This document shows positions 35,724-44,653 of a stretch of 64,000 nucleotides of DNA, piece by piece. Source of the DNA: Marisalimonas sp016777705 (lineage in GTDB: Bacteria; Pseudomonadota; Alphaproteobacteria; Puniceispirillales; Marisalimonadaceae); assembly GCF_047717795.1 (NCBI RefSeq), contig NZ_CP159808.1, positions 1,922,001 to 1,986,000 on the forward strand, read 5' to 3'. How positions within the stretch are numbered: position 1 is the stretch's first letter; each line of letters starts with the position of its first letter. The notes under the pieces were generated by a model. The model was not told the DNA's origin. It saw nothing but the letters and a program-made list of their open reading frames with translations, and ran no database searches. The translations under genes were made by a program, and so were the position numbers.

Positions 35724-36728
35724 ATGAGCGTAGATTTATTAAACTTTATTGAAACTGTCCTAAACGGACTAATGTCTGGGGTAATGTATTCGCTAGTAGC
35801 TTTAGGTTTTGTTTTAATTTTTAAAGCTTCTGGTGTTTTTAACTTTGCTCAGGGTGTGTTCGCCCTTTTTGCAGCGCTTACTCTTGTTGGTTATCAAACA
35901 GGCCAAGTTCCCTTTGCTCATTTAATAAATGAACTTTTTGGAACTAATTATCATAACTGGTATGCATCAATGCCAAACTTTTTAGCTATTATATTAACTA
36001 TGATCACCATGATTGCTCTTGCGTGGATTATAGAACGGCTAGTGCTGAAGCATCTTGTGAACCAGGACCCCATAATATTATTTATGGCTACAATTGGCTT
36101 AGCTTTCGTGCTTGAAGGAGTTGGAGATCTAATGTGGGGATCTGATGTGAAAGTTTTAGATGTTGGAATTCCAAGTGGTGGATCTATTTGGCTAGAAGAA
36201 GCAACCATAGGTCTTGCAGCTGAAGGAAGTGACTATTACGGAATGTATATTGATGTCCTTAATGTTTGGGCAACTGTTATTGCTGTGATATTAGTTATTA
36301 CTCTTGCTCTTTTTTCTCAATATACAAAAACAGGAAGAGCTCTTAGAGCCGTTGCAGATGATCATCAAGCAGCTTTGTCAGTTGGTATTTCATTAAGAAC
36401 AATTTGGATATTAGTTTGGGCAATTTCTGGTTTTATTGCCATGGTCGCCGGTATTATGTGGGGCACTGAATCAGGTGTTCAATTTTCACTATCTCTTATT
36501 GCTTTAAAAGCTTTGCCAGTTCTTATACTAGGTGGCTTTACCTCCATTCCTGGTGCTATAATTGGAGGGCTGTTAATTGGAGTTGGTGAAAAACTAGCTG
36601 AAATTTATATTGGTGGCTACTTTGAAACAGGCGCCCTAGAAAATTGGTTTGCCTATGTCATGGCATTAGTATTTTTATTATTTCGTCCACAAGGATTGTT
36701 TGGCGATAAAATTATCGAGAGGGTTTAA
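35724..36728 (+). CDS. livH: HAAT-type ABC transporter permease (LivH-like)
   Basis: A 334-residue membrane protein. AAGGA at 35710-35714 is nine bases before ATG 35724, whereas ATG 35715 touches it, so the shorter form is chosen. The LivH hallmark VLNGLMSGVMYSLVALGFVLIFKASGVFNFAQG opens the protein (Q replacing the usual H before G), with RAVADDHQAALSVGISLRTIW as the coupling loop and ILGGFTSIPGAIIGGLLIG near the end. Confidence 0.93.
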   Translation: MSVDLLNFIETVLNGLMSGVMYSLVALGFVLIFKASGVFNFAQGVFALFAALTLVGYQTGQVPFAHLINELFGTNYHNWYASMPNFLAIILTMITMIALAWIIERLVLKHLVNQDPIILFMATIGLAFVLEGVGDLMWGSDVKVLDVGIPSGGSIWLEEATIGLAAEGSDYYGMYIDVLNVWATVIAVILVITLALFSQYTKTGRALRAVADDHQAALSVGISLRTIWILVWAISGFIAMVAGIMWGTESGVQFSLSLIALKALPVLILGGFTSIPGAIIGGLLIGVGEKLAEIYIGGYFETGALENWFAYVMALVFLLFRPQGLFGDKIIERV

Positions 36729-36733
36729 CTTAA

Positions 36734-37813
36734 ATGCTTTATAAAGAAACTGGTCAGTATAAATCTTCATATAAGTCAGACCATGCTATATTTCCTCTTC
36801 TACAGGACAAAGTTGCCTTTAGCATATTGATGTTTGTTGCTTTTTTAATAGTGCCTTTTGTTATTGATAGTTATTGGGAAAAGGCCATCTTAGTCCCTTT
36901 CTTAATTTTTTCATTAGCAGCAATAGGTCTTAATATTTTAACTGGATATTGTGGTCAGGTTTCCCTTGGAACTGGAGGTTTCATGGCTGTTGGTGCATTT
37001 TCAACCTATAAAATCATGACTTATTTTCCTGATTTAAATATTATGATTATTGTCTTAATTTCTGGTTTAATTACAGCAGCCGTTGGTATTCTTTTTGGAC
37101 TGCCCTCCTTAAGAATAAAGGGATTTTATCTTGCAGTTGCAACACTTGCATCTCAATTTTTTCTTGTTTGGCTTTTTAATAAAGTTCCGTGGTTTTACAA
37201 CTACTCTGACACTGGACAAATCACTGTATCAGAAAGATTGATGTTTGGTATACCGGTTACAGGTGCGACAGCGCCTCCATACGCGACATATTTATTTTGT
37301 TTAGTTTTGGTTGTTTTATTAGGCTTTGCGGCAAAAAACTTGATAAGAAGTAAAACAGGACGGTCATGGATGGCTATTAGAGATATGGATATTGCCGCAG
37401 AAATTATTGGAGTGCCTCCACTTAAAACTAAGTTATCAGCCTTCGCAATAAGTTCTTTTTATATAGGTGTAGCAGGGGCATTATATTTTGCCGTTTTCCT
37501 TGGGGCAATTGAAGTTACAGAGTCATTTGATATTATGACAATTTCATTCCCTGTATTGTTTATGATAATTATAGGAGGACTTGGCTCTATGTTGGGCTCA
37601 TTCCTAGGTGCGGGCTTTATTGTTACTCTTCCAATTGGTCTTAAATTTATAATGGTCGACCTGGTTGGTCTATCAGCAGTTACAGCCAAGCATTTTGAAA
37701 TAACAATCTGGGGATTGTTAATGATTATTTTTCTAATTGTAGAGCCTCATGGCCTTGCAAGACTTTGGTCCATCGCAAAGGAAAAGTTAAGACGATGGCC
37801 TTTCCCCTACTAA
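36734..37813 (+). CDS. livM: HAAT-type ABC transporter permease (LivM-like)
   Basis: A 359-residue permease starting six bases after livH. A soluble N-terminal 30 residues precede the first helix. AAIGLNILTGYCGQVSLGTGGFMAVGAF (about 63-90) is the hallmark, followed by SLRIKGFYLAVATLASQFF and the coupling loop RDMDIAAEIIGVPPLKTKLSAF. IIIGGLGSMLGSFLGAGF closes the core. Partner of LivH in the membrane. Confidence 0.93.
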   Translation: MLYKETGQYKSSYKSDHAIFPLLQDKVAFSILMFVAFLIVPFVIDSYWEKAILVPFLIFSLAAIGLNILTGYCGQVSLGTGGFMAVGAFSTYKIMTYFPDLNIMIIVLISGLITAAVGILFGLPSLRIKGFYLAVATLASQFFLVWLFNKVPWFYNYSDTGQITVSERLMFGIPVTGATAPPYATYLFCLVLVVLLGFAAKNLIRSKTGRSWMAIRDMDIAAEIIGVPPLKTKLSAFAISSFYIGVAGALYFAVFLGAIEVTESFDIMTISFPVLFMIIIGGLGSMLGSFLGAGFIVTLPIGLKFIMVDLVGLSAVTAKHFEITIWGLLMIIFLIVEPHGLARLWSIAKEKLRRWPFPY

Positions 37814-37859
37814 ATGGTATTTAGTAGATTATGTTAATATTTCTCTAAGGGAGGATCTA

Positions 37860-39155
37860 ATGAGAATAAAACAACTTTTAATTGGAATAACAGCTTCTGT
37901 TATTGCCATTTCTAGTTATGTAGAAATTGCAGTGGCAGACCTAAAATTTCCAATGTTAGTTTACCGAACAGGAGCTTATGCACCTAATGGTATTCCAAAC
38001 GCTGACGGTTTTGTAGATTATTACAAAATGATAAACGCCAGAGATGGTGGAATTGGTGGTGAAAAAATATTTCACCCTGAGTGTGAAACTGGTTATAAAA
38101 CTCAAGTTGGCGTAGAGTGTTATGAAAAAAACAAAAAAGACGCTATGGTTTTCCAACCGATGTCTACTGGTATTACTTACCAATTAATCCCAAAAGCAAC
38201 AGCTGACGGTGTTACTGTTTATTCAACAGGATATGGAAGAACTTCTGCAGCTAATGGTAAAGTTTTCAAATGGATATTTAACGCTCCAGTTACATATTGG
38301 GATGGGGCTTCTATTGCTGTAAGACATATACTTAAACAGAACCTTGGTAATATTAAAGGTAAAAAAATTGCACTTGTATACCATAATTCTGCATATGGTA
38401 AAGAGCCAATTAGAACCCTACAAACACTAAGTAAAAAACATGGTTTTAAATTAATGTTATTACCTGTTGACCATCCAGGACAAGAGCAAAAAGCTACGTG
38501 GTTAAAGATACGTAAAGCTCGTCCTGACAACGTTCTTATGTGGGGTTGGGGAGTTATGAATCAAGTTGCAGTTAAGTCTGCTGCATCTATCAAGTTTCCA
38601 ATGGATAAGTTTATTGGTATTTGGTGGTCAGGTTCAGAAAATGATGTTTTACCAGCTGGGCAAGGAGCGCACGGTTATAAGTCTTTAACTTTCAACGCCC
38701 CAGGCGACAATTACCAAGTTCATAAAGATATTAAAAAATATGTTCATGATAAAGGTGAAGCTTCTGGAGACGGATCACATTTTGGAACAGTCTTGTATAA
38801 CAGAGGATTATTCCAAGCAATGGTTCAGGTAGAGGCTGCTGTAGTTGCACAAAGAATACATGGTACTTCTAAAATTACACCAGCTATGTATAGAGATGGT
38901 ATGGAAGCTGTAGACCTAAGCGCTGAGAGAATGGAGGAATTAGGTTTTAAAGACTTTGCTCCTGCATTTAAAAATACTTGTGAAAACCATGGTGGTAGTG
39001 GACTTGCTGCAGTTCAGCAGTGGGACGCTAAAGCTAAAAAATGGAATATGATTACTGAGTATATGTACGGTGACTCTGATGTAGTTCAAAAGTTAATTGC
39101 AGAAGATTCTTCAAAATATGCTGCTGAGCAAAAAATTGCTGAGCGTTGTAACTAA
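37860..39155 (+). CDS. HAAT-type ABC transporter substrate-binding protein
   Basis: A 431-residue periplasmic binding protein. GGGAGG lies at good spacing before the ATG. The signal peptide runs to about residue 26 (ending SYVEIAVA, before DLKFPM). YRTGAYAPNGIPNADGFVDYYKMIN is the start of the ligand-binding domain in the sub-branch that travels with CoA-ligase-linked transporters; two cysteines in HPECETGYKTQVGVECYEKNK probably form a disulfide, and a second pair is near the C-terminus (NTCENHG, AERCN). Ligand unknown; a carboxylic acid is likely given the flanking ligases. It is followed by a strong terminator-like hairpin. Confidence 0.9.
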   Translation: MRIKQLLIGITASVIAISSYVEIAVADLKFPMLVYRTGAYAPNGIPNADGFVDYYKMINARDGGIGGEKIFHPECETGYKTQVGVECYEKNKKDAMVFQPMSTGITYQLIPKATADGVTVYSTGYGRTSAANGKVFKWIFNAPVTYWDGASIAVRHILKQNLGNIKGKKIALVYHNSAYGKEPIRTLQTLSKKHGFKLMLLPVDHPGQEQKATWLKIRKARPDNVLMWGWGVMNQVAVKSAASIKFPMDKFIGIWWSGSENDVLPAGQGAHGYKSLTFNAPGDNYQVHKDIKKYVHDKGEASGDGSHFGTVLYNRGLFQAMVQVEAAVVAQRIHGTSKITPAMYRDGMEAVDLSAERMEELGFKDFAPAFKNTCENHGGSGLAAVQQWDAKAKKWNMITEYMYGDSDVVQKLIAEDSSKYAAEQKIAERCN

Positions 39156-39163
39156 AAACAATT

Positions 39164-39196
39164 GAGAGCCTAATTCGTTAGGCTCTCTTTTTCTCT
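39164..39196 (+). terminator. Hairpin with UUCG loop and T-tract after the binding-protein gene
   Basis: GAGAGCCTAA (39164-39173), TTCG loop and TTAGGCTCTC (39178-39187) give a perfect 10-bp stem closed by the stable UUCG tetraloop, followed by TTTTTCTCT. It begins nine bases after the stop and lies 15 bp before the livF start, so it should act as an internal terminator with readthrough. Confidence 0.9.
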
Positions 39197-39210
39197 ATAG
39201 GAATAAAAAA

Positions 39211-40050
39211 ATGGATGACATTAAAGTAACAAAAAATAAAAAATCTAATACGATTGAAGACGTTTTAGTTGTTAATAATATAGAAGTTGTTTACAGCCAT
39301 GTTATTCTGGTTTTGAAAGGTGTAAGTTTAAAAGTTAAAAAGGGAGGTATAACAGCTTTACTTGGCGGTAATGGAGCTGGGAAAAGTACCACTTTGAAGT
39401 CAATCTCTAATTTGCTGGCTTCTGAAAGGGGCGAAGTGACAAAGGGATCTGTAACATTTAACAATGAATACATACATGACCTTGATCCAGCACAATTAGT
39501 TAAAAAGGGTGTCATTCAAGTTATGGAAGGCAGGCATTGTTTTGAGCATTTAACAGTCGAAGAAAATTTACTTACTGGTGCTTACACTAGAAATAGTTCT
39601 AAAGAAGTAAAGGATGATTTGGAAAGAGTTTATAACTATTTCCCAAGGCTCCGTGAAAGAAGAACCTCATTGGCAGGTTATACTTCTGGAGGAGAACAAC
39701 AAATGATAGCAATTGGTAGGGCATTAATGGCTCATCCTACAATGATATTACTAGACGAGCCATCTATGGGACTAGCCCCACAATTAGTTAAACAAATATT
39801 TGAAATAGTGGCTGAAATAAATAAAAAAGAGGGTGTTACAATTTTGCTTGCTGAGCAGAACACTAATGTAGCTCTTCAATATGCAGAATATGCATATATA
39901 CTTGAAAATGGACGTGTCGTTATGGAAGGATCCGCAGAATCTATGAGAGACAACGAAGATGTTAAAGAGTTTTATCTTGGTATCTCAGGTGAAGGACGAC
40001 AATCTTTTAAAGATGTTAAACAATACAGACGAAGAAAAAGATGGTTATAA
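39211..40050 (+). CDS. livF: HAAT-type ABC transporter ATP-binding protein (LivF-like)
   Basis: A 279-residue ATPase with a longer N-terminus and a basic tail (KDVKQYRRRKRW) than ordinary LivF of about 235 residues. Walker A is GGNGAGKST, VIQVMEGRHCFEHLTVEENL is LivF-like, the signature is TSGGEQQMIAIGRALM, and Walker B is MILLDEPSMGLAP. The ATG follows TAGGA. It is the last transporter gene, followed within seven bases by a PaaK-like ligase. Confidence 0.92.
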   Translation: MDDIKVTKNKKSNTIEDVLVVNNIEVVYSHVILVLKGVSLKVKKGGITALLGGNGAGKSTTLKSISNLLASERGEVTKGSVTFNNEYIHDLDPAQLVKKGVIQVMEGRHCFEHLTVEENLLTGAYTRNSSKEVKDDLERVYNYFPRLRERRTSLAGYTSGGEQQMIAIGRALMAHPTMILLDEPSMGLAPQLVKQIFEIVAEINKKEGVTILLAEQNTNVALQYAEYAYILENGRVVMEGSAESMRDNEDVKEFYLGISGEGRQSFKDVKQYRRRKRWL

Positions 40051-40056
40051 AATTAA

Positions 40057-41301
40057 ATGAAAAAAAATGATTTTTTTGATGGTTTAGAAATTAGAACCAA
40101 CGACGAAAGAAGTTCAGATCATTTAAACAAAGTTAACCAATTAATTGAACAAGCTCTAAACAATAAAAATCAGTCTTTAAGGTTAAATGGTAAACTCAAT
40201 GATTTAAATGATTTATCATCTATTCCACTATTGAGAAAATCTGAATTAACAAACAAACAAAGTAAAAATCTACCTTTTGCTAATTTAAATGTGAGTGAAA
40301 TCAAAAATTTTGCTCATATTTATAGATCTCCCGGTCCTATATATGACCTTGATGGTCATTCCCAAAACTGGTGGCGATTTGCTAGAGCTTTACATGCAGC
40401 TGATTTTGGATATGGTGACATTGTTCAAAATTGTTTTTCTTATCATTTTACACCTGCAGGTGCAATGTTTGAAGAAGCAGCTAAAATTTTAAAATGTACA
40501 GTCTTCCCCGCCGGAGGAGATAATACAGACCTTCAACTGGAAGTGATGCACACTATTGGAACTACTGCCTACGTAGGCGTCCCAGATTTTTTAAAAATAA
40601 TCCTAGAAAAAGCTGACGAAATGAAGATAACACTTCCTAAATTAAAAAAAGCGATGGTAACTGGTGGACCTCTTTTTCCAGCAGTTGCTAATAATTTTAA
40701 AGAACGTAACATTATAACTCGCCAATGTTATGGCACAGCTGATCTAGGTTTAGTAGCATATGAAGCCGCTGAAGGTGACGGCATGATTGTTGATGAGAGT
40801 GTTATCCTAGAGATAGTTAAACCTGGCACCGGGAACACTCTTAAAGATGGTGAAGTTGGTGAAGTTGTAGTTACAGTACTTAATAATTTTGAGTTACCTA
40901 TTATACGATTTGCTACAGGTGATCTATCAGCAATTTTAGAAGGCGAAAGTTCAACTGGAAGAACTAATAAAAGAATTAAAGGGTGGATGGGAAGAGCTGA
41001 TCAGACCACAAAAGTAAAAGGTATGTTTGTACAACCATCTCAAATAAATCAAATCTTAGAAAACCTAAAAATTAAAAATAATGCACGCATGATAGTAAGT
41101 AGGAAAAATGATAGAGATGAATTACTTCTTAAAGTTGAATCTAATATTGCTAATTCATCAGACATAGGGGCTATACAACAAAAAATTTCTGATGAAATAA
41201 AAACTGTTATAAATTTAAAAGGAACATCTGAAATAGTTCCCGTTAACAGTTTACCTAATGATGGAAAAGTGATAGATGATATTCGAGATTTTGGAGGATA
41301 A
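40057..41301 (+). CDS. Phenylacetate-CoA ligase (PaaK)-like AMP-forming ligase
   Basis: A 414-residue ligase, close to the length of PaaK (about 430). IPLLRKSELTNKQSKNLPF near residue 55 is the usual PaaK opening, YRSPGPIYD replaces the typical 'SSGTTG', RQCYGTADLGLVAYE is motif A5, and VVTVLNNFELPIIRFATGDLSAI and WMGRADQTTKVKGMFVQPSQI are the C-terminal hallmarks. The loss of the ordinary Ser/Thr/Gly-rich phosphate loop is seen in the branch that accompanies HAAT transporters. Substrate probably an aryl or short acid. Coupled to the SDR gene, two bases downstream. Confidence 0.83.
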   Translation: MKKNDFFDGLEIRTNDERSSDHLNKVNQLIEQALNNKNQSLRLNGKLNDLNDLSSIPLLRKSELTNKQSKNLPFANLNVSEIKNFAHIYRSPGPIYDLDGHSQNWWRFARALHAADFGYGDIVQNCFSYHFTPAGAMFEEAAKILKCTVFPAGGDNTDLQLEVMHTIGTTAYVGVPDFLKIILEKADEMKITLPKLKKAMVTGGPLFPAVANNFKERNIITRQCYGTADLGLVAYEAAEGDGMIVDESVILEIVKPGTGNTLKDGEVGEVVVTVLNNFELPIIRFATGDLSAILEGESSTGRTNKRIKGWMGRADQTTKVKGMFVQPSQINQILENLKIKNNARMIVSRKNDRDELLLKVESNIANSSDIGAIQQKISDEIKTVINLKGTSEIVPVNSLPNDGKVIDDIRDFGG

Positions 41302-41303
41302 AA

Positions 41304-42053
41304 ATGATACTTAAAAATGTTAAAGCTGTAATTACAGGAGCTGGCAGTGGTCTTGGAGAAGGTACTGCACGATACCTTAAAGAAAAAGGAGCGGAGCTTT
41401 TATTAATAGATTTAAATGCAGATGGCTTGAAAAGCGTTGCAGACGATATAGGTGCTCAATATTGTGTTGGTGATGTTTCTAACGAAGAAGAAATGAAAAA
41501 TGCCATAACTGATTTTAATGGTCTTAACTGTTTAGTTAATTGTGCAGGAATTGCCGTTGGAGCCAAAGTCGTATCAAGTAGAGGAATGCATGATTTAAAC
41601 TTGTTTGAAAAAGTACTTAAAGTAAATTTAATTGGAAGCTTTAACATGCTCAGATTATGTGCTGATAAGATGCAATCTAATGAGCCTGATCACGAAGGTG
41701 AAAAAGGTGTTGTAATTAACACAGCTTCAGTAGCAGCTTATGATGGACAAATTGGACAGGCTGCTTATTCTGCCTCAAAGGGTGGTATTGTGGGCATGAC
41801 ATTACCAATAGCACGTGAATTAGCTTCAAATGGAATAAGAGTTAATACTATAGCACCGGGTTTATTTGCAACTGCTATGCTATCAGGCATGAGTGAAGAA
41901 GTTCAACAAAGTTTAATAGCTACAACTGTATTTCCTAAACGCCTAGGAACTCCGTTAGAATACGCTATGTTAGTTGAGAGTGTTCTAACTAATGTTTTAT
42001 TAAACGGTGAAACAATTAGACTTGATGGATCCGTCAGATTAGCACCAAGATAA
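41304..42053 (+). CDS. SDR-family 3-hydroxyacyl-CoA dehydrogenase, type II (HSD17B10)-like
   Basis: A 249-residue short-chain dehydrogenase. The NAD-binding loop is TGAGSGLGEGTARYL, the acidic LLLIDLNADGL indicates NAD preference, NCAGIA and the catalytic set S-Y-x3-K appear as NTASVAAYDGQIGQAAYSASKGG. The insertion SRGMHDLNLFEKVLKVNLIGSFNMLR and the end GETIRLDGSVRLAPR are distinctive of HSD17B10-like enzymes. It would oxidise a 3-hydroxyacyl-CoA formed from the imported substrate. Confidence 0.9.
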   Translation: MILKNVKAVITGAGSGLGEGTARYLKEKGAELLLIDLNADGLKSVADDIGAQYCVGDVSNEEEMKNAITDFNGLNCLVNCAGIAVGAKVVSSRGMHDLNLFEKVLKVNLIGSFNMLRLCADKMQSNEPDHEGEKGVVINTASVAAYDGQIGQAAYSASKGGIVGMTLPIARELASNGIRVNTIAPGLFATAMLSGMSEEVQQSLIATTVFPKRLGTPLEYAMLVESVLTNVLLNGETIRLDGSVRLAPR

Positions 42054-42076
42054 GTATTTTTTTGAAGATCTAAAAA

Positions 42077-42532
42077 ATGAAAATAAAACCAAAGTACTTT
42101 GACGATTTCCGTGTTGGTGAATCTTTTGAAACTGAACCTAATTTTGTTTCAAAAGATGAAATCATTAACTTTGCATCAAAGTACGATCCACAAGCCTTTC
42201 ACCTTGATGAAGAGGCAGCTAAAAATGGTCCTTTTGGACAACTAACTTCAAGTGGATTTATGACACTAGGAAAATCATTCACTCAAATATTTAACACTGA
42301 TGTTTTCAATGGCTCTAGTATGGGAGCTTGGGGATTAGATGAATTAAGATGGACTAAACCCGTATATCCTGGTGATACCCTTAAAACTAAAGTTGAAGTG
42401 TTAGAAAAAAAATTATCTTCAAAAAACCCAATCAAAGGGACCGTAAGGTTAAAACAAACTGTTTCAAACCAAAACGGTGACATAGTTATGACTTGGATAT
42501 CAAACTCAATGATTAAAGTTAAAACTAATTAA
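42077..42532 (+). CDS. MaoC-like hot-dog dehydratase (enoyl-CoA hydratase type 2)
   Basis: A 151-residue single hot-dog protein. The opening YFDDFRVGESFETEPNFVSKDEIINFASKYDPQAFHLDEEAAKNGPFGQLTSSGF carries the hydratase-2 motif with D and H (about D35 and H40), split across the active site, and SSMGAWGLDELRWTKPVYPGDTLKTKVEV is the hydration-face strand. It would hydrate a 2-enoyl-CoA to an (R)- or related 3-hydroxyacyl-CoA. Last gene of the transporter-ligase operon. Confidence 0.9.
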   Translation: MKIKPKYFDDFRVGESFETEPNFVSKDEIINFASKYDPQAFHLDEEAAKNGPFGQLTSSGFMTLGKSFTQIFNTDVFNGSSMGAWGLDELRWTKPVYPGDTLKTKVEVLEKKLSSKNPIKGTVRLKQTVSNQNGDIVMTWISNSMIKVKTN

Positions 42533-42538
42533 TAAAAA

Positions 42539-43072
42539 TTATACAAATGCTTTAATCGCAGCTATTAGAGCTACACCATAGATAAACATCATAATAAGCA
42601 AAGTATTCAAAGAAAATCCCTTCATGAAAGAAGCTTTAGCTAATTGGCTAGCATGAAAGATTAAATCTGGCCAAGTATATGATACAAAATCTCCTTGAGT
42701 AAAAATAACTTTAATTTTTCCCTTTTCATCTACCACTGGAAGTCTTCGAAACCTGTCATTCGACATAATTCTTAACCAATCTAACACGTCGTCATTTTCA
42801 TTTGCTACTCTAGGATTTGGTGTCATTATATCTTCCAATTTTGTAGTTTTAGGAGACATATTATTTTTAACTAATTTTTTTACAATGTCTCTTTCAGTTA
42901 CAATACCTATTACCTTATCTTTATCATCAACTATAACTACTGATCCATAATTTTTTTCTGACATTATTTCAATAGCTTGAAAAACTTTGTCTTTCTTTAA
43001 AAAAGTAATTGGGACAGGTTTTGTTTTAAACTCTGGTCGGTCAATTAACCTAGTACCTTTACGTATATCCAA
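42539..43072 (-). CDS. CBS-pair domain protein with one C-terminal membrane segment
   Basis: A 177-residue protein with two CBS motifs: KKDKVFQAIEIMSEKNYGSVVIVDDKDKVIGIVTERDIVKKL (split about residues 26-66) and a second ending FRRLPVVDEKGKIKVIFTQGDFV (about 110-135). A hydrophobic segment TLLIMMFIYGVALIAAIKAFV ends the protein. CBS pairs bind adenosyl ligands and regulate partner proteins. The only in-frame start with a ribosome site is TTG at 43072, with GAGGT six bases before it; an in-frame stop lies just upstream, so no ATG is available. A Fur-like box is 28 bp upstream. Confidence 0.85.
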   Translation of the reverse strand: MDIRKGTRLIDRPEFKTKPVPITFLKKDKVFQAIEIMSEKNYGSVVIVDDKDKVIGIVTERDIVKKLVKNNMSPKTTKLEDIMTPNPRVANENDDVLDWLRIMSNDRFRRLPVVDEKGKIKVIFTQGDFVSYTWPDLIFHASQLAKASFMKGFSLNTLLIMMFIYGVALIAAIKAFV

Positions 43073-43099
43073 TGGTTTACCTCGAAGTGTTTGTTAATT

Positions 43100-43120
43100 T
43101 GATTATGATTGTCATTATCA
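43100..43120. promoter_or_regulatory. Fur-like box upstream of the CBS gene
   Basis: GATTATGATTGTCATTATC at 43101-43119 matches the classical Fur consensus (GATAATGATAATCATTATC) at 16 of 19 positions. Taken as TGATTATGA-TTG-TCATTATCA (43100-43120) it is a 9-3-9 inverted repeat with one mismatch. It lies between the CBS start and the glpE stop, so only the CBS gene is positioned to be controlled. The consensus comes from E. coli; alphaproteobacterial Fur/Mur sites can differ. Confidence 0.6.
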
Positions 43121-43146
43121 TAAATTTAACTTTATAGAAACTTAAT

Positions 43147-43443
43147 TTAATCTTTTATCCAACCAGAATAACCTTCATCCATACTTAAGACTTTCTCAAA
43201 TCCATGTTGTACAAAAAAATTGGCCGCTGATTTACTCGAATTACCATGATAACAATATATCAATATGGCTTCACTTTTATTTTTTTTATTAATAAAACTA
43301 TCTATATCTAAATTTTCAACATGAATTGCATTATCTATATGACCCTGTGAGAAAGAATTATAATCTCTGATGTCAATAATAGTTAAATTATTTTCATCAA
43401 CGATTTTTTTTGCTTCGTCTACAGATATACATTGAAAAGACAT
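43147..43443 (-). CDS. glpE: Single-domain rhodanese, thiosulfate sulfurtransferase GlpE-like
   Basis: A 98-residue single rhodanese domain. The active loop is CYHGNSS with the persulfide cysteine C64, essentially the loop of E. coli GlpE, and DIRDYNSFSQGHIDNAIHV is the substrate-side motif. It moves sulfane sulfur from thiosulfate or persulfides to cyanide, thioredoxin or other acceptors in the cytoplasm. It starts eight bases downstream of the thiolase stop and so is probably the last gene of that operon. Confidence 0.9.
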   Translation of the reverse strand: MSFQCISVDEAKKIVDENNLTIIDIRDYNSFSQGHIDNAIHVENLDIDSFINKKNKSEAILIYCYHGNSSKSAANFFVQHGFEKVLSMDEGYSGWIKD

Positions 43444-43450
43444 ATTAATT

Positions 43451-44623
43451 TTATAGTGCTTCGATAATAACAGCTATGCCTTGACCACCACCAATACACA
43501 TTGTGGCAAGACCATATTTTCCTTTACGCTGTCTTAATTCATAAATAAGCTTTGTCATAATTATTGCGCCTGTTGCTCCAACAGGATGTCCAAGTGCAAT
43601 CGCCCCACCATTAACGTTAACTTTTTCTGGCTCAAGACCTAATTGTTTATTTACAGCACAAGCTTGTGCAGCAAAAGCCTCATTTGATTCAATTAAATCT
43701 AGGTCTGAAACATCCAAACCAGCTTTTTTTAAAGCCATTTTAGTAGCTGGAACAGGTCCCATTCCCATTTCATCTGGGTCTACTCCACCAAAACCATAAG
43801 AAACAATTCTAGCTAATGGCTTCCCTTTTTTAGCTTTTTCTTCATTGGCAAGAATTAAAGCAGATGCACCATCATTTATTCCTGAAGCATTACCAGCGGT
43901 AACAACACCGTCTTTTTTAAAAGCTGTTCTTAGTCCAGATAAGCTTTCCATAGTAGTGTTTGGTTTGAGATGTTCATCTATCTGAAAAATATTAATACCT
44001 TTTCTTGTTTTAATTTCAATTGGAAGAATTTGGTCTTTGAAAACGCCATTTTCGATAGCTTTACTGGCCCTCTGCTGGCTAGTTAATGCAAACTGATCTT
44101 GCATATCTCTACTGATTTGATATCTACTAGATATATTTTCAGCAGTAATACCCATATGCCCGTGACCAAATGGATCATGAAGAGCACCTAACATCATATC
44201 ATGGACTTTTCCGTCACCCATTCTTGCTCCCCATCGAAATCCATCAATAATATGTGCTCCATTTGACATAACCTCAACACCACCAGCCATTGTAATAGAA
44301 GCATCTTCGAGAGCTATAAGTTGAATGGCACTTATTATTGCTTGAAGACCAGAACCACACAGTCGATTTACAGTTAATGCTGCAGAATCCTTGCTTAACC
44401 CAGATTGAAGAGCAATGACCCTACTTACATACATATCTCTTGGTTCGGTATGAATTACATTTCCAAAAACAGCATGATCAATTTCTTTTGGATCGTATCC
44501 AGATCGTGAAATAGCTTCTTTGGCAACTAAAGTTCCTAAATCAACCGGGCAAAAACCCTTTAATGTTCCACCAAACCCTCCGATTGCAGATCTATTTGCA
44601 GACATTATGTAAACGTTTTTCAT
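43451..44623 (-). CDS. Acetyl-CoA acetyltransferase / 3-ketoacyl-CoA thiolase
   Basis: A 390-residue thiolase. The nucleophilic cysteine is C89 in NRLCGSGLQAI, the second active histidine is H346 in ALGHPVGATGA, and the second cysteine is C376 in MCIGGGQG. NASGINDGASALILAN is the conserved substrate loop. It splits 3-ketoacyl-CoA or condenses acetyl-CoA. It is downstream of the HIBYL-CoA hydrolase gene, in a run devoted to branched and short acyl-CoA breakdown. Confidence 0.93.
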   Translation of the reverse strand: MKNVYIMSANRSAIGGFGGTLKGFCPVDLGTLVAKEAISRSGYDPKEIDHAVFGNVIHTEPRDMYVSRVIALQSGLSKDSAALTVNRLCGSGLQAIISAIQLIALEDASITMAGGVEVMSNGAHIIDGFRWGARMGDGKVHDMMLGALHDPFGHGHMGITAENISSRYQISRDMQDQFALTSQQRASKAIENGVFKDQILPIEIKTRKGINIFQIDEHLKPNTTMESLSGLRTAFKKDGVVTAGNASGINDGASALILANEEKAKKGKPLARIVSYGFGGVDPDEMGMGPVPATKMALKKAGLDVSDLDLIESNEAFAAQACAVNKQLGLEPEKVNVNGGAIALGHPVGATGAIIMTKLIYELRQRKGKYGLATMCIGGGQGIAVIIEAL

Positions 44624-44653
44624 ATAAAACTTCCCTTCTAATATATCTATATT

